Of a stretch of DNA of 64,000 nucleotides, positions 40,167 through 49,007 are shown piece after piece (the stretch's first letter is position 1; each line of letters starts with the position of its first letter). The stretch is from Maribacter halichondriae (GTDB lineage Bacteria > Bacteroidota > Bacteroidia > Flavobacteriales > Flavobacteriaceae). The position numbers and the translations under genes are program-made. The notes beneath the pieces are model-generated. The model saw only the letters and a list, made by a program, of their open reading frames with translations, made no database searches and was not told the origin of the DNA. Where the stretch lies: NCBI RefSeq assembly GCF_027474825.1, contig NZ_CP107030.1:3230529-3294528 (forward strand), in the 5' to 3' direction.

Positions 40167-40346
40167 TAAGTAAGGTATAAATTATAGGTCTTTAGAAAAT
40201 ACAAGGAGTGTATAATTGAATTAAGGTAAACTATTAAGTGGATATTACTCGGGAAAGATTTCCCTTTCGGTAAGTGTTACAACTGATAACGCAACAATAT
40301 TACAAATTATTTTCAAGAATAGGTGTATATTTTTTAAAAAGACATG

Positions 40347-40354
40347 TATTTTTG
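40347..40354 (+). promoter_or_regulatory. Candidate -7 box (TATTTTTG) of the DUF4293 gene
   Basis: Matches TAnnTTTG 24 bases before the start codon; no clear -33 TTG. The 210-base interval to rho otherwise shows nothing definite. Confidence 0.45.
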
Positions 40355-40377
40355 CCCTTCCGAATGCAATAAAGGCA

Positions 40378-40788
40378 ATGATTCAACGAATTCAGACCAT
40401 TTATCTCTTCATCGTGGCCATTTTAGGTGGTGTTCTACCCTTTTGGTTAAACCTATGGTCCGATGCTGATGGAATGGAATTTTTTGCCAAGAACGACCTC
40501 TTGATTTCAGGTGCGTTATACGTATCGGCTGCTTTGGCGCTTGTTGGCATTATGCTTTTTAAGAATAGAAAAAATCAATTTGTGGTGAACAGATTGAACA
40601 TGATATTGAATCTTTTTTTACTGGGATTTTTCGTTTACCGATCGCTAAATTTATCCGGAGAGATTTCGGTCTCTGAGAAGGGTATTGGGATGCTGATTCC
40701 TGTATTTTCTATCGTTTTTTTGGTCCTTGCCAATAGGGCCATAAAGAAGGATGAAGATCTTGTAAAATCTGTGGATCGTTTACGTTGA
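40378..40788 (+). CDS. DUF4293 membrane protein
   Basis: 136 residues with four hydrophobic helices (about 8-26, 43-60, 73-88, 103-120), starting MIQRIQTIYLFIVAILGG, the family hallmark. Function unknown. Adjacent and divergent to rho, as in many Flavobacteriaceae. Strong terminator follows. Confidence 0.9.
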   Translation: MIQRIQTIYLFIVAILGGVLPFWLNLWSDADGMEFFAKNDLLISGALYVSAALALVGIMLFKNRKNQFVVNRLNMILNLFLLGFFVYRSLNLSGEISVSEKGIGMLIPVFSIVFLVLANRAIKKDEDLVKSVDRLR

Positions 40789-40818
40789 ACCAAACATCTT
40801 AGTAGTATTAGTGCGTAG

Positions 40819-40847
40819 AAAACCCCGGCAGAAGTGCCGGGGTTTTT
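40819..40847. terminator. Intrinsic terminator after the DUF4293 gene
   Basis: Perfect 12-pair stem AAAACCCCGGCA/TGCCGGGGTTTT with loop GAAG, followed by T. It works on both strands and also lies past the end of the broken esterase fragment. Confidence 0.92.
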
Positions 40848-40904
40848 GTTTGTATCGCTTTTTGTTGCTACTAGTCAGAGTTTATCTGAAGCGGATTGTT
40901 CTGC

Positions 40905-41285
40905 TCATGCAGATGGCCACTCGTTGCAAACGAACGGTAGCGGGGGATGCGATGCCCCACCCACTAATTTCTGTTCTTTTGACTTCTCATTGTTTCATTG
41001 TACCTCCAGTAAAACGGCTCCGGGTTCATTGAATAGATGACTCACGGAAATCTTTTCACCCTTGGTATACAGAACTCCTTTTTTGAGAACGGTAAGTCCG
41101 CCTTTCTTTACGGCATAGTGAACTGAATCAACCTTAGTTTCCGAATCGAAATCGACCGTCCAAAGTGCTGTTTCGCCTACTTTGTAAATTCCATTTGGCC
41201 GCTCTGGAGTAATGGTAACTTGGGCCGATATAAAACAAATACCTATAAAAAAAGATAGGAAGGAGTTTTTTAAACAGTTTTGCAT
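40905..41285 (-). pseudogene. Broken N-terminal fragment of an acetylxylan-esterase-like secreted protein
   Basis: ATG 41285 opens a signal peptide (LSFFIGICFISAQ) and then VTITPERPNGIYKVGETALW and KKGGLTVLKKGVL, NEPGAVLLEVQ, which resemble the N-terminal domain of flavobacterial acetylxylan esterases of about 430 residues. A TGA stops it at 40995; where relatives have Trp (TGG) after VQ, here it is TGA. The same frame continues NNEKSKEQKLVGGAS to another stop at 40905. No catalytic domain remains before the terminator. This is a truncated remnant; the family call is moderately sure. Confidence 0.6.
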
Positions 41286-41373
41286 GTTTTATACTTTAGG
41301 GTTGGTTTTGCGGTATAGACTATAAAGAACTGGACTAGGGCTTTTCATAGGAGGTTTTGTTAGGCAACGTACT

Positions 41374-42176
41374 TTAATCCGTTCCTCTATATTTTTTGTA
41401 TCTAGCTTTTATTTCCTGTTCAACTCCAGTACTATCTCCAAATCCACTGATACTTTTAAAAGTTTCTTCATAATTTGAGTGTAATGAACCTTCGCAAGCA
41501 AGGTTGTGTATATTATCCTTAAAAATGAGGGTACCCATTTGATAAATATGAATCATAAGAACTGCAACTGGATAAGGCTCAATACTATTTTTTCGACGAA
41601 CATAGTGGTATCCCATTTTTTGTTCATTGGGAAATCCATATTTTTCGTTGAAATCCTTAAAGTCCGTTAATATCCTTGTCGCTCCATCGATTAATTCCTT
41701 TAATGTCAATTCTATTTTGCGTTCCCTCCACTGGTGATATTTATCAATAAATTCATAATCTTCTTGTGAAATTACTAAGAAGCGATTCCGCATTTCTATA
41801 TCAAAATGTTTTTTGCAATGTTCAGAGTAGTTTTGAAAGTCCGATTCAAATTTCTTATACCATTTCTTTTTTTGAATTTTGAAAAGTACCTCAATGGAAT
41901 TCCACCTTTAGCTAGCTTTGCAGCTATATGTCCAGCCCATTGGTCGTCTTCTAGTTCGTTTGCGGTAAACAAAGCATAACTTAAATCGTGTCCTAGGGGA
42001 AATACTATTTTCTCAAATGCGAGTTTGAAATTCCTCCTCGCTTCCTTGAAATTCTCTTTTTTACAGTCATTTTTGGCTAAATCGGTCAAGCGAAAATATT
42101 CTAAATACTCACAATTTTGTCCTGACGAATTAAGTGTCAAAAACAGAAAGGTTAATATTGGTAGAACTTTTAGCAT
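41374..42176 (-). CDS. Secreted protein of unknown function (one-base frameshift)
   Basis: Two adjacent open frames (41796-42176 and 41374-41793) are one gene: adding an A to the A7 run (plus-strand T 41867-41873) gives FKKKKWYKKFESDFQNYSEHC then HFDIEMRNRFLVISQEDY, and 267 residues in all. Start at ATG 42176 gives a signal peptide (MLKVLPILTFLFLTLNSSGQ). The rest is helical with many Lys/Glu and has motifs DDQWAGHIAAKLAKGGIPL and YGFPNEQKMGYHYVRRKNS; I recognise no family. The order FPNEQKMGYHYVR hints at a DUF6624-like logic (YG-P) but that is only a guess. Confidence 0.72.
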
Positions 42177-42276
42177 ATGTTGTCTAACTTGTTTATATGT
42201 CAAATGTCTTCTCCACTTTATATTCTAAAATAGGTGGCTAAAAGCATGTTTTCTGATAGCATTTCAAATATAACGA

Positions 42277-42774
42277 TTACCCACGCTTCCCCAACTCCAC
42301 CACCTCCAAGTCCTTAATGTCCTCCCTATCGATAACAAAACGCAGCATGGTCCGAACCTGATGAAACCCATGTTTGCCACAGGCGCCAGGGTTCATGTGC
42401 AACACCCCTAGTTTTTTATCCCACATCACTTTTAAAATATGCGAGTGGCCACAGACAAACAATTTAGGCGGATTTTCTTGAATGGTCTTTCGCGTTCTGG
42501 GATTATATTTTGGCGGGTAACCCCCGATATGGGTCATATAGACATCGACTTTTTCGCAGGTAAAACGATTATCCAACGGAAACTCTTTTTGGATCACATG
42601 GTCATCGATATTGCCATAAACCGCCCGAACCGGTTTAATGGCGGATAGTACATCCGTAACCTCCAAGGAACCGATATCGCCGGCATGCCAGATTTCGTCT
42701 GCTTGACGGGCATATTTTAGAATGGCGTCGTCGATATGGGAGTGGGTATCCGATAGTAATAAAATCTTCTTCAT
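42277..42774 (-). CDS. Metallophosphoesterase, YfcE/MJ0936 family
   Basis: 165 residues. Calcineurin-like motifs in order: LLSDTHSHID, HAGDIGSLE, GNIDDH, CGHSHILKVMW. They bind two metal ions. YfcE-like enzymes hydrolyse phosphodiesters such as bis-pNPP; natural substrate unclear. Single gene upstream of the repeat-rich interval before truA. Confidence 0.92.
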   Translation of the reverse strand: MKKILLLSDTHSHIDDAILKYARQADEIWHAGDIGSLEVTDVLSAIKPVRAVYGNIDDHVIQKEFPLDNRFTCEKVDVYMTHIGGYPPKYNPRTRKTIQENPPKLFVCGHSHILKVMWDKKLGVLHMNPGACGKHGFHQVRTMLRFVIDREDIKDLEVVELGKRG

Positions 42775-42825
42775 TTACTCTTTTCAAGGTTTTGGGTAAG
42801 CCCTATGTACGGTCTAAATCAGCCA

Positions 42826-42899
42826 TCCAAAATTCCAAAATCAAATTCCAAATTCCAAAAATGATCAAATTGGAATTTGGTGCTTGGTATTTGGAATTT
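42826..42899. repeat. GGAATTTGG-family repeat, hairpin-forming copy
   Basis: Contains AATTCCAAATTCCAA and, from 42871 to 42899, a 29-base unit beginning TGGAATTTGGTGCTTGG. The same unit occurs inverted at 48572-48600 with 28 of 29 bases equal. Intergenic between the phosphodiesterase and truA. Confidence 0.75.
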
Positions 42900-42958
42900 C
42901 ATTCCTTTAGCTCCAAAAGGATCAAGTATCTTTATCGCCGTAAAACTAAAGAATCCTC

Positions 42959-43711
42959 GTGAGATATTTCATCCAATTCTCCTACTTCGGAAAGCACTAC
43001 CATGGTTGGCAAAACCAACCCAATGCCATTTCCGTGCAAGAGGTTTTGGAAGATGTAATGTCTAAACTTTTGGGCAACGCGGTTTCTTTAACCGGTGCCG
43101 GAAGAACCGATGCGGGAGTACATGCAAAACAAATGTTCGCCCATTTCGATACGGAAAAAATAGCAGACCTTACGGATTTGACCTACCGTCTGAATGCTTT
43201 TCTGCCCGATGATATTTCCGTACAGAAAATTTTTGAGGTAACCGATGAGGCCCATGCCCGTTTCGATGCCACGGAGCGCACGTATGAATATTGGATAACG
43301 CAAGTGAAGAATCCCTTTTTAAATGAAGCGGCCTACTTTGTAAAGCAACCCCTTGATTTTACAAAAATGAACGTCGCCGCCCAATTGCTTTTGCAACATC
43401 ATGATTTTGAATGCTTTTCGAAATCGAATACCGATGTCAAGACGTATCGGTGCGAGCTGAAGAAAGCGGTTTGGGAAGAAAAAGACGGACTCTGGATCTT
43501 TACCGTTTCGGCTGATCGGTTTCTGAGAAACATGGTCCGGGCGATGGTAGGTACCTTGCTCGAAGTAGGGCAGGGGAAGTTGGAAGTTGTCGATGTTAAG
43601 ACTATCCTAAAAAGTAAGGATAGGGCCCAAGCGGGTCCGTCAGTGCCTGCAAAAGGATTATATTTGACCCAGGTAAACTACCCTGAAAGTATTCGTAAAA
43701 CACATGGATAA
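42959..43711 (+). CDS. truA: tRNA pseudouridine(38-40) synthase TruA
   Basis: 250 residues. GTG start (42959; no closer ATG) gives RYFIQFSYFGKHYHGWQ, and the catalytic Asp is in GAGRTDAGVHAKQMFAHFD. Later SADRFLRNMVRAMVGTLLEVG is conserved. It modifies uridines 38-40 in tRNA anticodon stems. It overlaps the ABC exporter gene by eight bases, so they are probably translationally coupled. Confidence 0.95.
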   Translation: MRYFIQFSYFGKHYHGWQNQPNAISVQEVLEDVMSKLLGNAVSLTGAGRTDAGVHAKQMFAHFDTEKIADLTDLTYRLNAFLPDDISVQKIFEVTDEAHARFDATERTYEYWITQVKNPFLNEAAYFVKQPLDFTKMNVAAQLLLQHHDFECFSKSNTDVKTYRCELKKAVWEEKDGLWIFTVSADRFLRNMVRAMVGTLLEVGQGKLEVVDVKTILKSKDRAQAGPSVPAKGLYLTQVNYPESIRKTHG

Positions 43712-45470
43712 ACAATCCGGTAACGCATTCGATACCAAGCTCTTCAATAGGTTGATGGCGCATACCAAGCCCTATCGACTTACTTTCTTTGGGGTCGCGT
43801 TGGCGGCGATACTATTGTCCGGTTTTGCGGTATTGACCCCCTTGATTCTTCGAGAAATTATCGATGATGCCATTAAAAGCAGTAATTCAGAGCGCTTGTT
43901 GTTTTTGACATGGGCCATGTTGGGGGTACTTATCGGCCAGGTCGTCAGTCAGTTGGGTTTCAATTATTACGCGAATTGGTTGGGAGAGTCGGTAATCAAG
44001 GATGTGCGTGTTAATTTATTCAAACACATGCTGGGCTTTCGCATGAAATATTTCGATAATTCTTCTTTGGGTGTTTTGGTCACACGCGCTGTTGCCGATA
44101 TGCAGCGTATCGGAGAAATTTTCAGTCAAGGATTTTTTGTCATTGTAGCCGATTTATTAAAGATGGTAGTGGCGGCGGTGGTCATGCTGGTCATCAATTG
44201 GAAATTGGCCCTTTTGGTCTTTGCGGTACTTCCGGTTATCCTATATGCAACGCGGTTATTTCAGAAAGCGATGAAGGTGGCCTTTATTGAAGTGAGGGCA
44301 CAGGTGGCCTTTTTGAATTCCTTTGTTCAGGAGCGTATCGTCGGCATGAAGATCGTTCAATTGTTTACCCGTGAGAAAATAGAAAGTGAAAAATTTAGGC
44401 AAATCAACGAAAAACATCAGAACGCTTGGTTGAAAACGGTCTGGTACAACTCGATTTTCTTTCCAATCGCGGAAATCGTTACCTCTATTGCCGTAGGATT
44501 GATCGTTTGGTACGGAGGTTTACAGAATGTGGCCAACCTGGAACGAGAAGATTTCGGGACCATCTTCGCCTTTATATTGCTTATCGATTTATTGTTTCGT
44601 CCCTTACGGCAGATTGCCGATAAGTTCAATACGTTGCAGATGGGCATGGTAGCGGCCAATCGCGTATTTAATATCCTCGATACGAACAGTAACATTCAAG
44701 ATGTAGGTACAGTCGTAAAAGATGATGTTAGCGGAAATATCAAATTCTCTGAGGTGCGTTTCAGTTATGTGGAAGATGAGGAAGTATTACATGGAATTTC
44801 CTTTGATGTAAAGGCTGGGGAGACCATCGCCATTGTAGGGGCTACGGGAGCCGGAAAATCGACCATTATCAATTTGTTGAACCGCTTCTATGAAATAGAT
44901 TCGGGAGTTATTTTAGTGGATGGAATCGATATCAAAGACTTTAAATTAACCTCGTTGCGTGCCCAAATAGCTGTCGTTTTACAGGATGTCTTTCTCTTCG
45001 CGGATACCGTTGCGAACAACATTTCATTGAAAGACCCTTCCATCACTTTGCAAACCATAAAACAAGCAGCCAAGCAAATCGGGGTCGATGAATTTATATC
45101 AAGCCTTCCAGAAGGCTATGAATACAATGTAAAGGAACGGGGCACTATGTTGTCAAGTGGGCAACGTCAGCTCATCGCTTTTCTAAGGGCCTATGTGAGC
45201 AACCCCAGTATTTTGGTGCTCGATGAGGCAACTTCATCCGTAGATACGTATTCAGAACGATTGATCCAACGCGCTACGGATAAAATTACCGAGGGACGTA
45301 CTTCAATTATTATTGCGCACCGATTGCACACGGTCAAAAAAGCGGACAAAATTTTGGTCATGGATGCCGGAAAAATCGTGGAAACGGGCACCCATAAAGA
45401 ATTACTCGAAAAGGGTGGATACTACAGCAATTTGTACGAGGCACAATTTTTGGCGGAAGAGGTTGCTTGA
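43704..45470 (+). CDS. ABC exporter, fused permease and ATPase (MsbA/LmrA type)
   Basis: 588 residues. Six-TM domain to about residue 320, then the nucleotide-binding domain: Walker A IVGATGAGKSTIINLL near 375, signature LSSGQRQLIAFLRAYV near 485, Walker B ILVLDEATSSVD, H-loop IIAHRLHTV. A half-transporter that should dimerise; lipid or drug export is usual for the group but not shown. Coupled to truA. Confidence 0.93.
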   Translation: MDKQSGNAFDTKLFNRLMAHTKPYRLTFFGVALAAILLSGFAVLTPLILREIIDDAIKSSNSERLLFLTWAMLGVLIGQVVSQLGFNYYANWLGESVIKDVRVNLFKHMLGFRMKYFDNSSLGVLVTRAVADMQRIGEIFSQGFFVIVADLLKMVVAAVVMLVINWKLALLVFAVLPVILYATRLFQKAMKVAFIEVRAQVAFLNSFVQERIVGMKIVQLFTREKIESEKFRQINEKHQNAWLKTVWYNSIFFPIAEIVTSIAVGLIVWYGGLQNVANLEREDFGTIFAFILLIDLLFRPLRQIADKFNTLQMGMVAANRVFNILDTNSNIQDVGTVVKDDVSGNIKFSEVRFSYVEDEEVLHGISFDVKAGETIAIVGATGAGKSTIINLLNRFYEIDSGVILVDGIDIKDFKLTSLRAQIAVVLQDVFLFADTVANNISLKDPSITLQTIKQAAKQIGVDEFISSLPEGYEYNVKERGTMLSSGQRQLIAFLRAYVSNPSILVLDEATSSVDTYSERLIQRATDKITEGRTSIIIAHRLHTVKKADKILVMDAGKIVETGTHKELLEKGGYYSNLYEAQFLAEEVA

Positions 45471-45483
45471 TGCTTTTTTGTTA

Positions 45484-46265
45484 CTACGATGGGGGTTTTG
45501 CCATTTCTTTTATTCCTTCTATTCCTCCTGTCAAATATGCAAATGCTAATAGTGCCAAAACAGCTAGAACATAGACTACAAAAAGGAAGATTAAAAACAA
45601 GAACGTTCTAAATAGAATAGATCCTATCGATAAATCGAATATTCGTTTTAAGCACCATGCCGTATATAGGATTACCAAGATTATAAAAACGTATGAAATA
45701 ATGAAATAATTCACTCCCACGATTAGAAAAAGAACCATAAACGGAAATGAAGCGACAGTGGTTGCACCCATTAAATAGAAATAGATGATGGCATGCTCGG
45801 TCAAATTCAGTTTCTTGATCCCTATGAAGGTGATTTTAGATATAGCCGTGTAAATGGGTATAGAAAGAAGGGCAATTAGGGTCTGATTCTCTACTGTCGA
45901 TTTAAAGCTCTGTTGGCCGAATTCCCCCATATCTCCATACAGCCAAGTCATACTGAGCTGGTCCAAAAAGAATTTTCCGATTAAAAAAATAGGATACCGG
46001 TAAAGGTCAGGGCGATGGCATAAAGACTTATTGGGTTTAGATATCGCTTTCTTTGCCCGTTGATATATCCTAAAATGACCTCCTTGGGCTTCGTAAAAAG
46101 ATGCTTTATCGTTCTAAGGAATGTATTGTCAAGATTTAGATACTGCTCGGTAAATTCTGTCCACAGATTTCTTAAGTTTAGCCGATTTCGAATAATCTTG
46201 GCGCCACAAAAAGAACAGTAATCAGCTCTTTCAGCGAGGGTCGATTGACAATTTTTGCATTCCAT
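45484..46265 (-). CDS. DUF3667 membrane protein with zinc-ribbon N-terminus (one-base frameshift)
   Basis: 260 residues when corrected. N-terminal four-Cys ribbon CKNCQSTLAERADYCSFCG, then WTEFTEQYLNLDNTFLRTIKH and a membrane region with four to five helices. Translation as written ends at 45981 after GILFF. Adding one base to the run of seven (plus-strand A 45983-45989) gives GILFFLIGKFFLDQLSMTW and continues to 45484. The family is known from Bacteroidota only by domain, function unknown. It is one base or so from cdaA on the same strand. Confidence 0.86.
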
Positions 46266-46267
46266 GA

Positions 46268-47053
46268 CTAAATCAGATCTTCTTTTATAATGGAAGTCAA
46301 TTCCGCCAAATCCTCAAACAACATGAATTCCCCATTTTTAATATAAGAGATGTCGCCTGTCTCTTCGCTGACGACCAAGGCCAATGCATCGGTCTTTTCG
46401 GTAATGCCTACGGCGGCCCGATGGCGCAGCCCAAAACGCAACGGAATCTTACGTTCGTTGGTAATGGGAAGAATCACCCGTGTGGCAACGATTTGATTGT
46501 CCTTTATTACGGCCGCACCATCGTGCAATGGACTGTTCTTATAAAAGATACTTTCTAAAATGGGCAAGTTCACTTCAGCGTTCATAGTATCGCCCGATGA
46601 TTTTACAAAATCGAGCGAATTGTTCCGCTCGATGACGATGATGGCACCGGTTCGTGTCGAGGCCATTTTTTCGCAGGCCCGAACAATGGCATCGACATTG
46701 TTATCCGTGGAGAGGCCTTCCTGCTTCAAGAATTTGAAATGTTTGATGAAATTACGCTTATTGGCGAAATTGGTCGAGCCGATCATCAAAAGAAACTTTC
46801 TTATTTCTTGTTGAAAAACGATAATTAAAGCAATAAGTCCGACTTGCATGAATCCACCGACCATGCTGCTGATCATCTTCATGTCGAGCAGTTCAGTAAG
46901 CTTCCAAAATCCCCAGACAATAACAATGCCTATAAAAATATTGATGGCGACCGAGCCTCGAACAAGTTTGTAGATGTAATAGAGTAGAACGGCGACCAAG
47001 ATGATATCAATGATATCGGTAATCTTGAAATCAATAAAATTAAGAAAATCCAA
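46268..47053 (-). CDS. cdaA: Diadenylate cyclase CdaA
   Basis: 261 residues. Three N-terminal helices (to about residue 85), then a DAC (DisA_N) domain with the catalytic motifs LHDGAAVIKD and GLRHRAAVGITEKTDA. It makes cyclic di-AMP from two ATP at the inner membrane. No YbbR partner gene is adjacent, unlike in Firmicutes. folP is the next gene upstream on the same strand. Confidence 0.95.
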   Translation of the reverse strand: MDFLNFIDFKITDIIDIILVAVLLYYIYKLVRGSVAINIFIGIVIVWGFWKLTELLDMKMISSMVGGFMQVGLIALIIVFQQEIRKFLLMIGSTNFANKRNFIKHFKFLKQEGLSTDNNVDAIVRACEKMASTRTGAIIVIERNNSLDFVKSSGDTMNAEVNLPILESIFYKNSPLHDGAAVIKDNQIVATRVILPITNERKIPLRFGLRHRAAVGITEKTDALALVVSEETGDISYIKNGEFMLFEDLAELTSIIKEDLI

Positions 47054-47110
47054 TCTGTGCCGTTTTTGTAAAATTAGAAAAAATAAGGCTATAAAAAATA
47101 GAACGTTGCA

Positions 47111-47932
47111 TTATGGCAATTGATTGTATAGTTGAACACATTCCATTGCGGGGGCGACATCATGCACTCGAAGGATATTGGCACTTTTGCTCAATGCCAA
47201 CATGTTCAAAGCGGTCGTGCCGTTCAGGGCCTGCTCGGGGGTCGAATCCAAGATTTTGTAAATCATTGATTTTCGGCTGAGTCCGGCCAGTATCGGCACC
47301 TTGAGTGTTTGAAACCAATCCATTCTTTGTAAAAGCTCATAATTCTGGGCTATGTTCTTTGCAAAACCGAAGCCCGGATCAACAATAATATCGTTGATTT
47401 TGTGGGCCCTTGCCTTGACCATTTGCTCGGAAAAGTAAAATAGAATGTCCTCCAACAAGCTATTGTACTCCGTTTGCTGCTGCATGTTTTGGGGAGTTCC
47501 CTTCATATGCATCATGATATAGGGCACCTTGAATTTTGAAACCGTTGTGAACATATTCTCGTCCAGTCTTCCAGCAGAAATGTCATTGACCATTGCGGCA
47601 CCGATGTGCAAACATGCTTCGGCAACCCCGCTTCTAAAGGTGTCGATGGAAAGCAGTATTTCAGGAAACTCCTTCAATAGTATTTGAACAATGGGAAGCA
47701 TACGTCTCAGTTCTTCCTCCTCAGAAATAGGTGCCGCTCCAGGTCTTGAGCTATAGGCCCCGACATCGACGAAAGTGGCTCCTTCCCGCAACATTTTTTC
47801 AACTTGGTCAAGTATACTTTTTTCATCCGAATATTTCCCTCCATCGTAGAAAGAATCGGGGGTTATGTTCAAAATGCCCATCACTTTTGGGGTGGTCAGG
47901 TCGATAAGGGTTCCTTTGCAGTTTAGGGTCAT
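47111..47932 (-). CDS. folP: Dihydropteroate synthase
   Basis: 273 residues. MGILNITPDSFYDGGKYS, DVGAYSSRPGAAPIS, AMVNDISAG, DPGFGFAKN and GLSRKSMIYK are the pterin and pABA-site motifs. It joins pABA to hydroxymethyldihydropterin diphosphate to make dihydropteroate. The folP-cdaA-DUF1599 order is common in Flavobacteriaceae. The starting ATG at 47932 fits the family. Confidence 0.95.
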   Translation of the reverse strand: MTLNCKGTLIDLTTPKVMGILNITPDSFYDGGKYSDEKSILDQVEKMLREGATFVDVGAYSSRPGAAPISEEEELRRMLPIVQILLKEFPEILLSIDTFRSGVAEACLHIGAAMVNDISAGRLDENMFTTVSKFKVPYIMMHMKGTPQNMQQQTEYNSLLEDILFYFSEQMVKARAHKINDIIVDPGFGFAKNIAQNYELLQRMDWFQTLKVPILAGLSRKSMIYKILDSTPEQALNGTTALNMLALSKSANILRVHDVAPAMECVQLYNQLP

Positions 47933-48038
47933 GCGATTTTTCGTGCCGTTACGATTGTATTTTGCTGGTCAAGTTTAAAGTCCGAACTTTGACCTTTCCA
48001 ACTTTTTAGGCGAAATTTACGCAAATTAGGCTTTATTC

Positions 48039-48605
48039 ATGAACGATACCTCAGGGCAATACGATACCATTATTCAAGAGTGCAGAAATCTTTTCGGGAA
48101 AAAGATGAAAGACTATGGTAGCGCATGGCGAATTCTTCGTCTTCCTTCATTGACCGATCAGATTTTTATCAAGGCACAGCGTATCAGGGGACTACAGGAA
48201 AATGAAGTCCAAAAAATCGATGAGGACGAACGTTCGGAATTTATCGGCATAATCAATTACTCGATTATGGCACTGATACAGTTGGAGAAAGGGGTCGTGG
48301 AACAACCCGATCTTTCTACCAAAAAGGCTTTGGAACTTTTTGATAAGCATAGTGCCCAGACCAAACGGCTTATGGAAGATAAGAACCATGATTACGGTGA
48401 GGCTTGGCGCGATATGCGGGTAAGCTCATTGACCGATCTTATTCTTCAAAAGTTGTTGCGTGTCAAGCAAATCGAGGATAATCAGGGAAAAACACTGGTC
48501 AGTGAGGGTATCGATGCCAATTATCAAGATATGGTGAATTACGCGGTGTTTGCATTGATTCATCTCAATGCAAATTCCAAGTACCAAGCACCAAATTCCA
48601 AATAG
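48039..48605 (+). CDS. DUF1599 protein (repeat-derived C-terminal tail)
   Basis: 188 residues built from two similar halves: FGKKMKDYGSAWRILRLPSLTDQI and MEDKNHDYGEAWRDMRVSSLTDLI, both DUF1599. Function unknown, possibly NTP-pyrophosphohydrolase-like. The last 11 residues (ANSKYQAPNSK) are encoded by the dispersed 29-base repeat (48572-48600), so the stop codon has been supplied by repeat-flanking DNA. Divergent from folP. Confidence 0.9.
   Translation: MNDTSGQYDTIIQECRNLFGKKMKDYGSAWRILRLPSLTDQIFIKAQRIRGLQENEVQKIDEDERSEFIGIINYSIMALIQLEKGVVEQPDLSTKKALELFDKHSAQTKRLMEDKNHDYGEAWRDMRVSSLTDLILQKLLRVKQIEDNQGKTLVSEGIDANYQDMVNYAVFALIHLNANSKYQAPNSK
48572..48600 (-). repeat. 29-bp dispersed repeat inside the 3' end of the DUF1599 gene
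   Basis: The complement of this stretch equals 42871-42899 at 28 of 29 positions (one C/T difference in GGTACTTGG versus GGTATTTGG). It provides the last codons of the gene. Confidence 0.8.
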
Positions 48606-48611
48606 TTGGTT

Positions 48612-48953
48612 ATGGAAAAACCGTATGATTTGGAAGAGAGAACATTCGAGTTTGCCAAAAATTGTAGGGTACTGGTAAAATCTTTAAAATCGACAATCGC
48701 CAATATTGAGGATGGAAGACAATTGGTACGCGCTTCCGGATCAATAGGAGCTAATTATATAGAAGCTAACGAGAAACTTGGGGACAAAGATTTGATTTTC
48801 CGACTCAAAATTTCTCGAAAAGAGGCAAAAGAATCAAGGCATTGGCTACGTTTGCTCAAAGCAAATAATCCGCCGAAGGAAGAAATAAACAATTTGATTC
48901 AAGAATCTGAAGAACTAAGAAAAATACTGTCTGCGATTATAAGTAAAGTCTAG
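48612..48953 (+). CDS. Four-helix-bundle protein (23S-intervening-sequence/S23 type)
   Basis: 113 residues from ATG 48612 (MEKPYDLEERTFEFAKNC); the TTG at 48606 has less support. LVRASGSIGANYIEANEK and ISRKEAKESRHWLRLL are the TIGR02436 signature. Such proteins are found inside 23S rRNA intervening sequences and also, as here, alone between chromosomal genes. Function unknown. It is flanked on both sides by GGAATTTGG-type repeats, which suggests insertion as a small cassette. Confidence 0.9.
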   Translation: MEKPYDLEERTFEFAKNCRVLVKSLKSTIANIEDGRQLVRASGSIGANYIEANEKLGDKDLIFRLKISRKEAKESRHWLRLLKANNPPKEEINNLIQESEELRKILSAIISKV

Positions 48954-48969
48954 TAGAAGCTTTTTTCTT

Positions 48970-48998
48970 TGGAATTTGGAATTTGGAATTTAGAATTT
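48970..48998. repeat. GGAATTTGG-family repeat upstream of the DoxX gene
   Basis: Three head-to-tail units GGAATTTGGAATTTGGAATTTAGAATTT, ten bases before the next start codon. Confidence 0.7.
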
Positions 48999-49007
48999 AA
49001 TTGAGTT

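Noticed and set aside
40834-41040. Plus-strand ORF with several Cys and a possible signal sequence
   Set aside because: It starts inside the DUF4293 terminator and runs antisense to the esterase remnant; no family-like features.
48612-48953. 23S rRNA intervening sequence, implied by the four-helix-bundle protein
   Set aside because: There is no rRNA sequence nearby; stand-alone members of the family are common.
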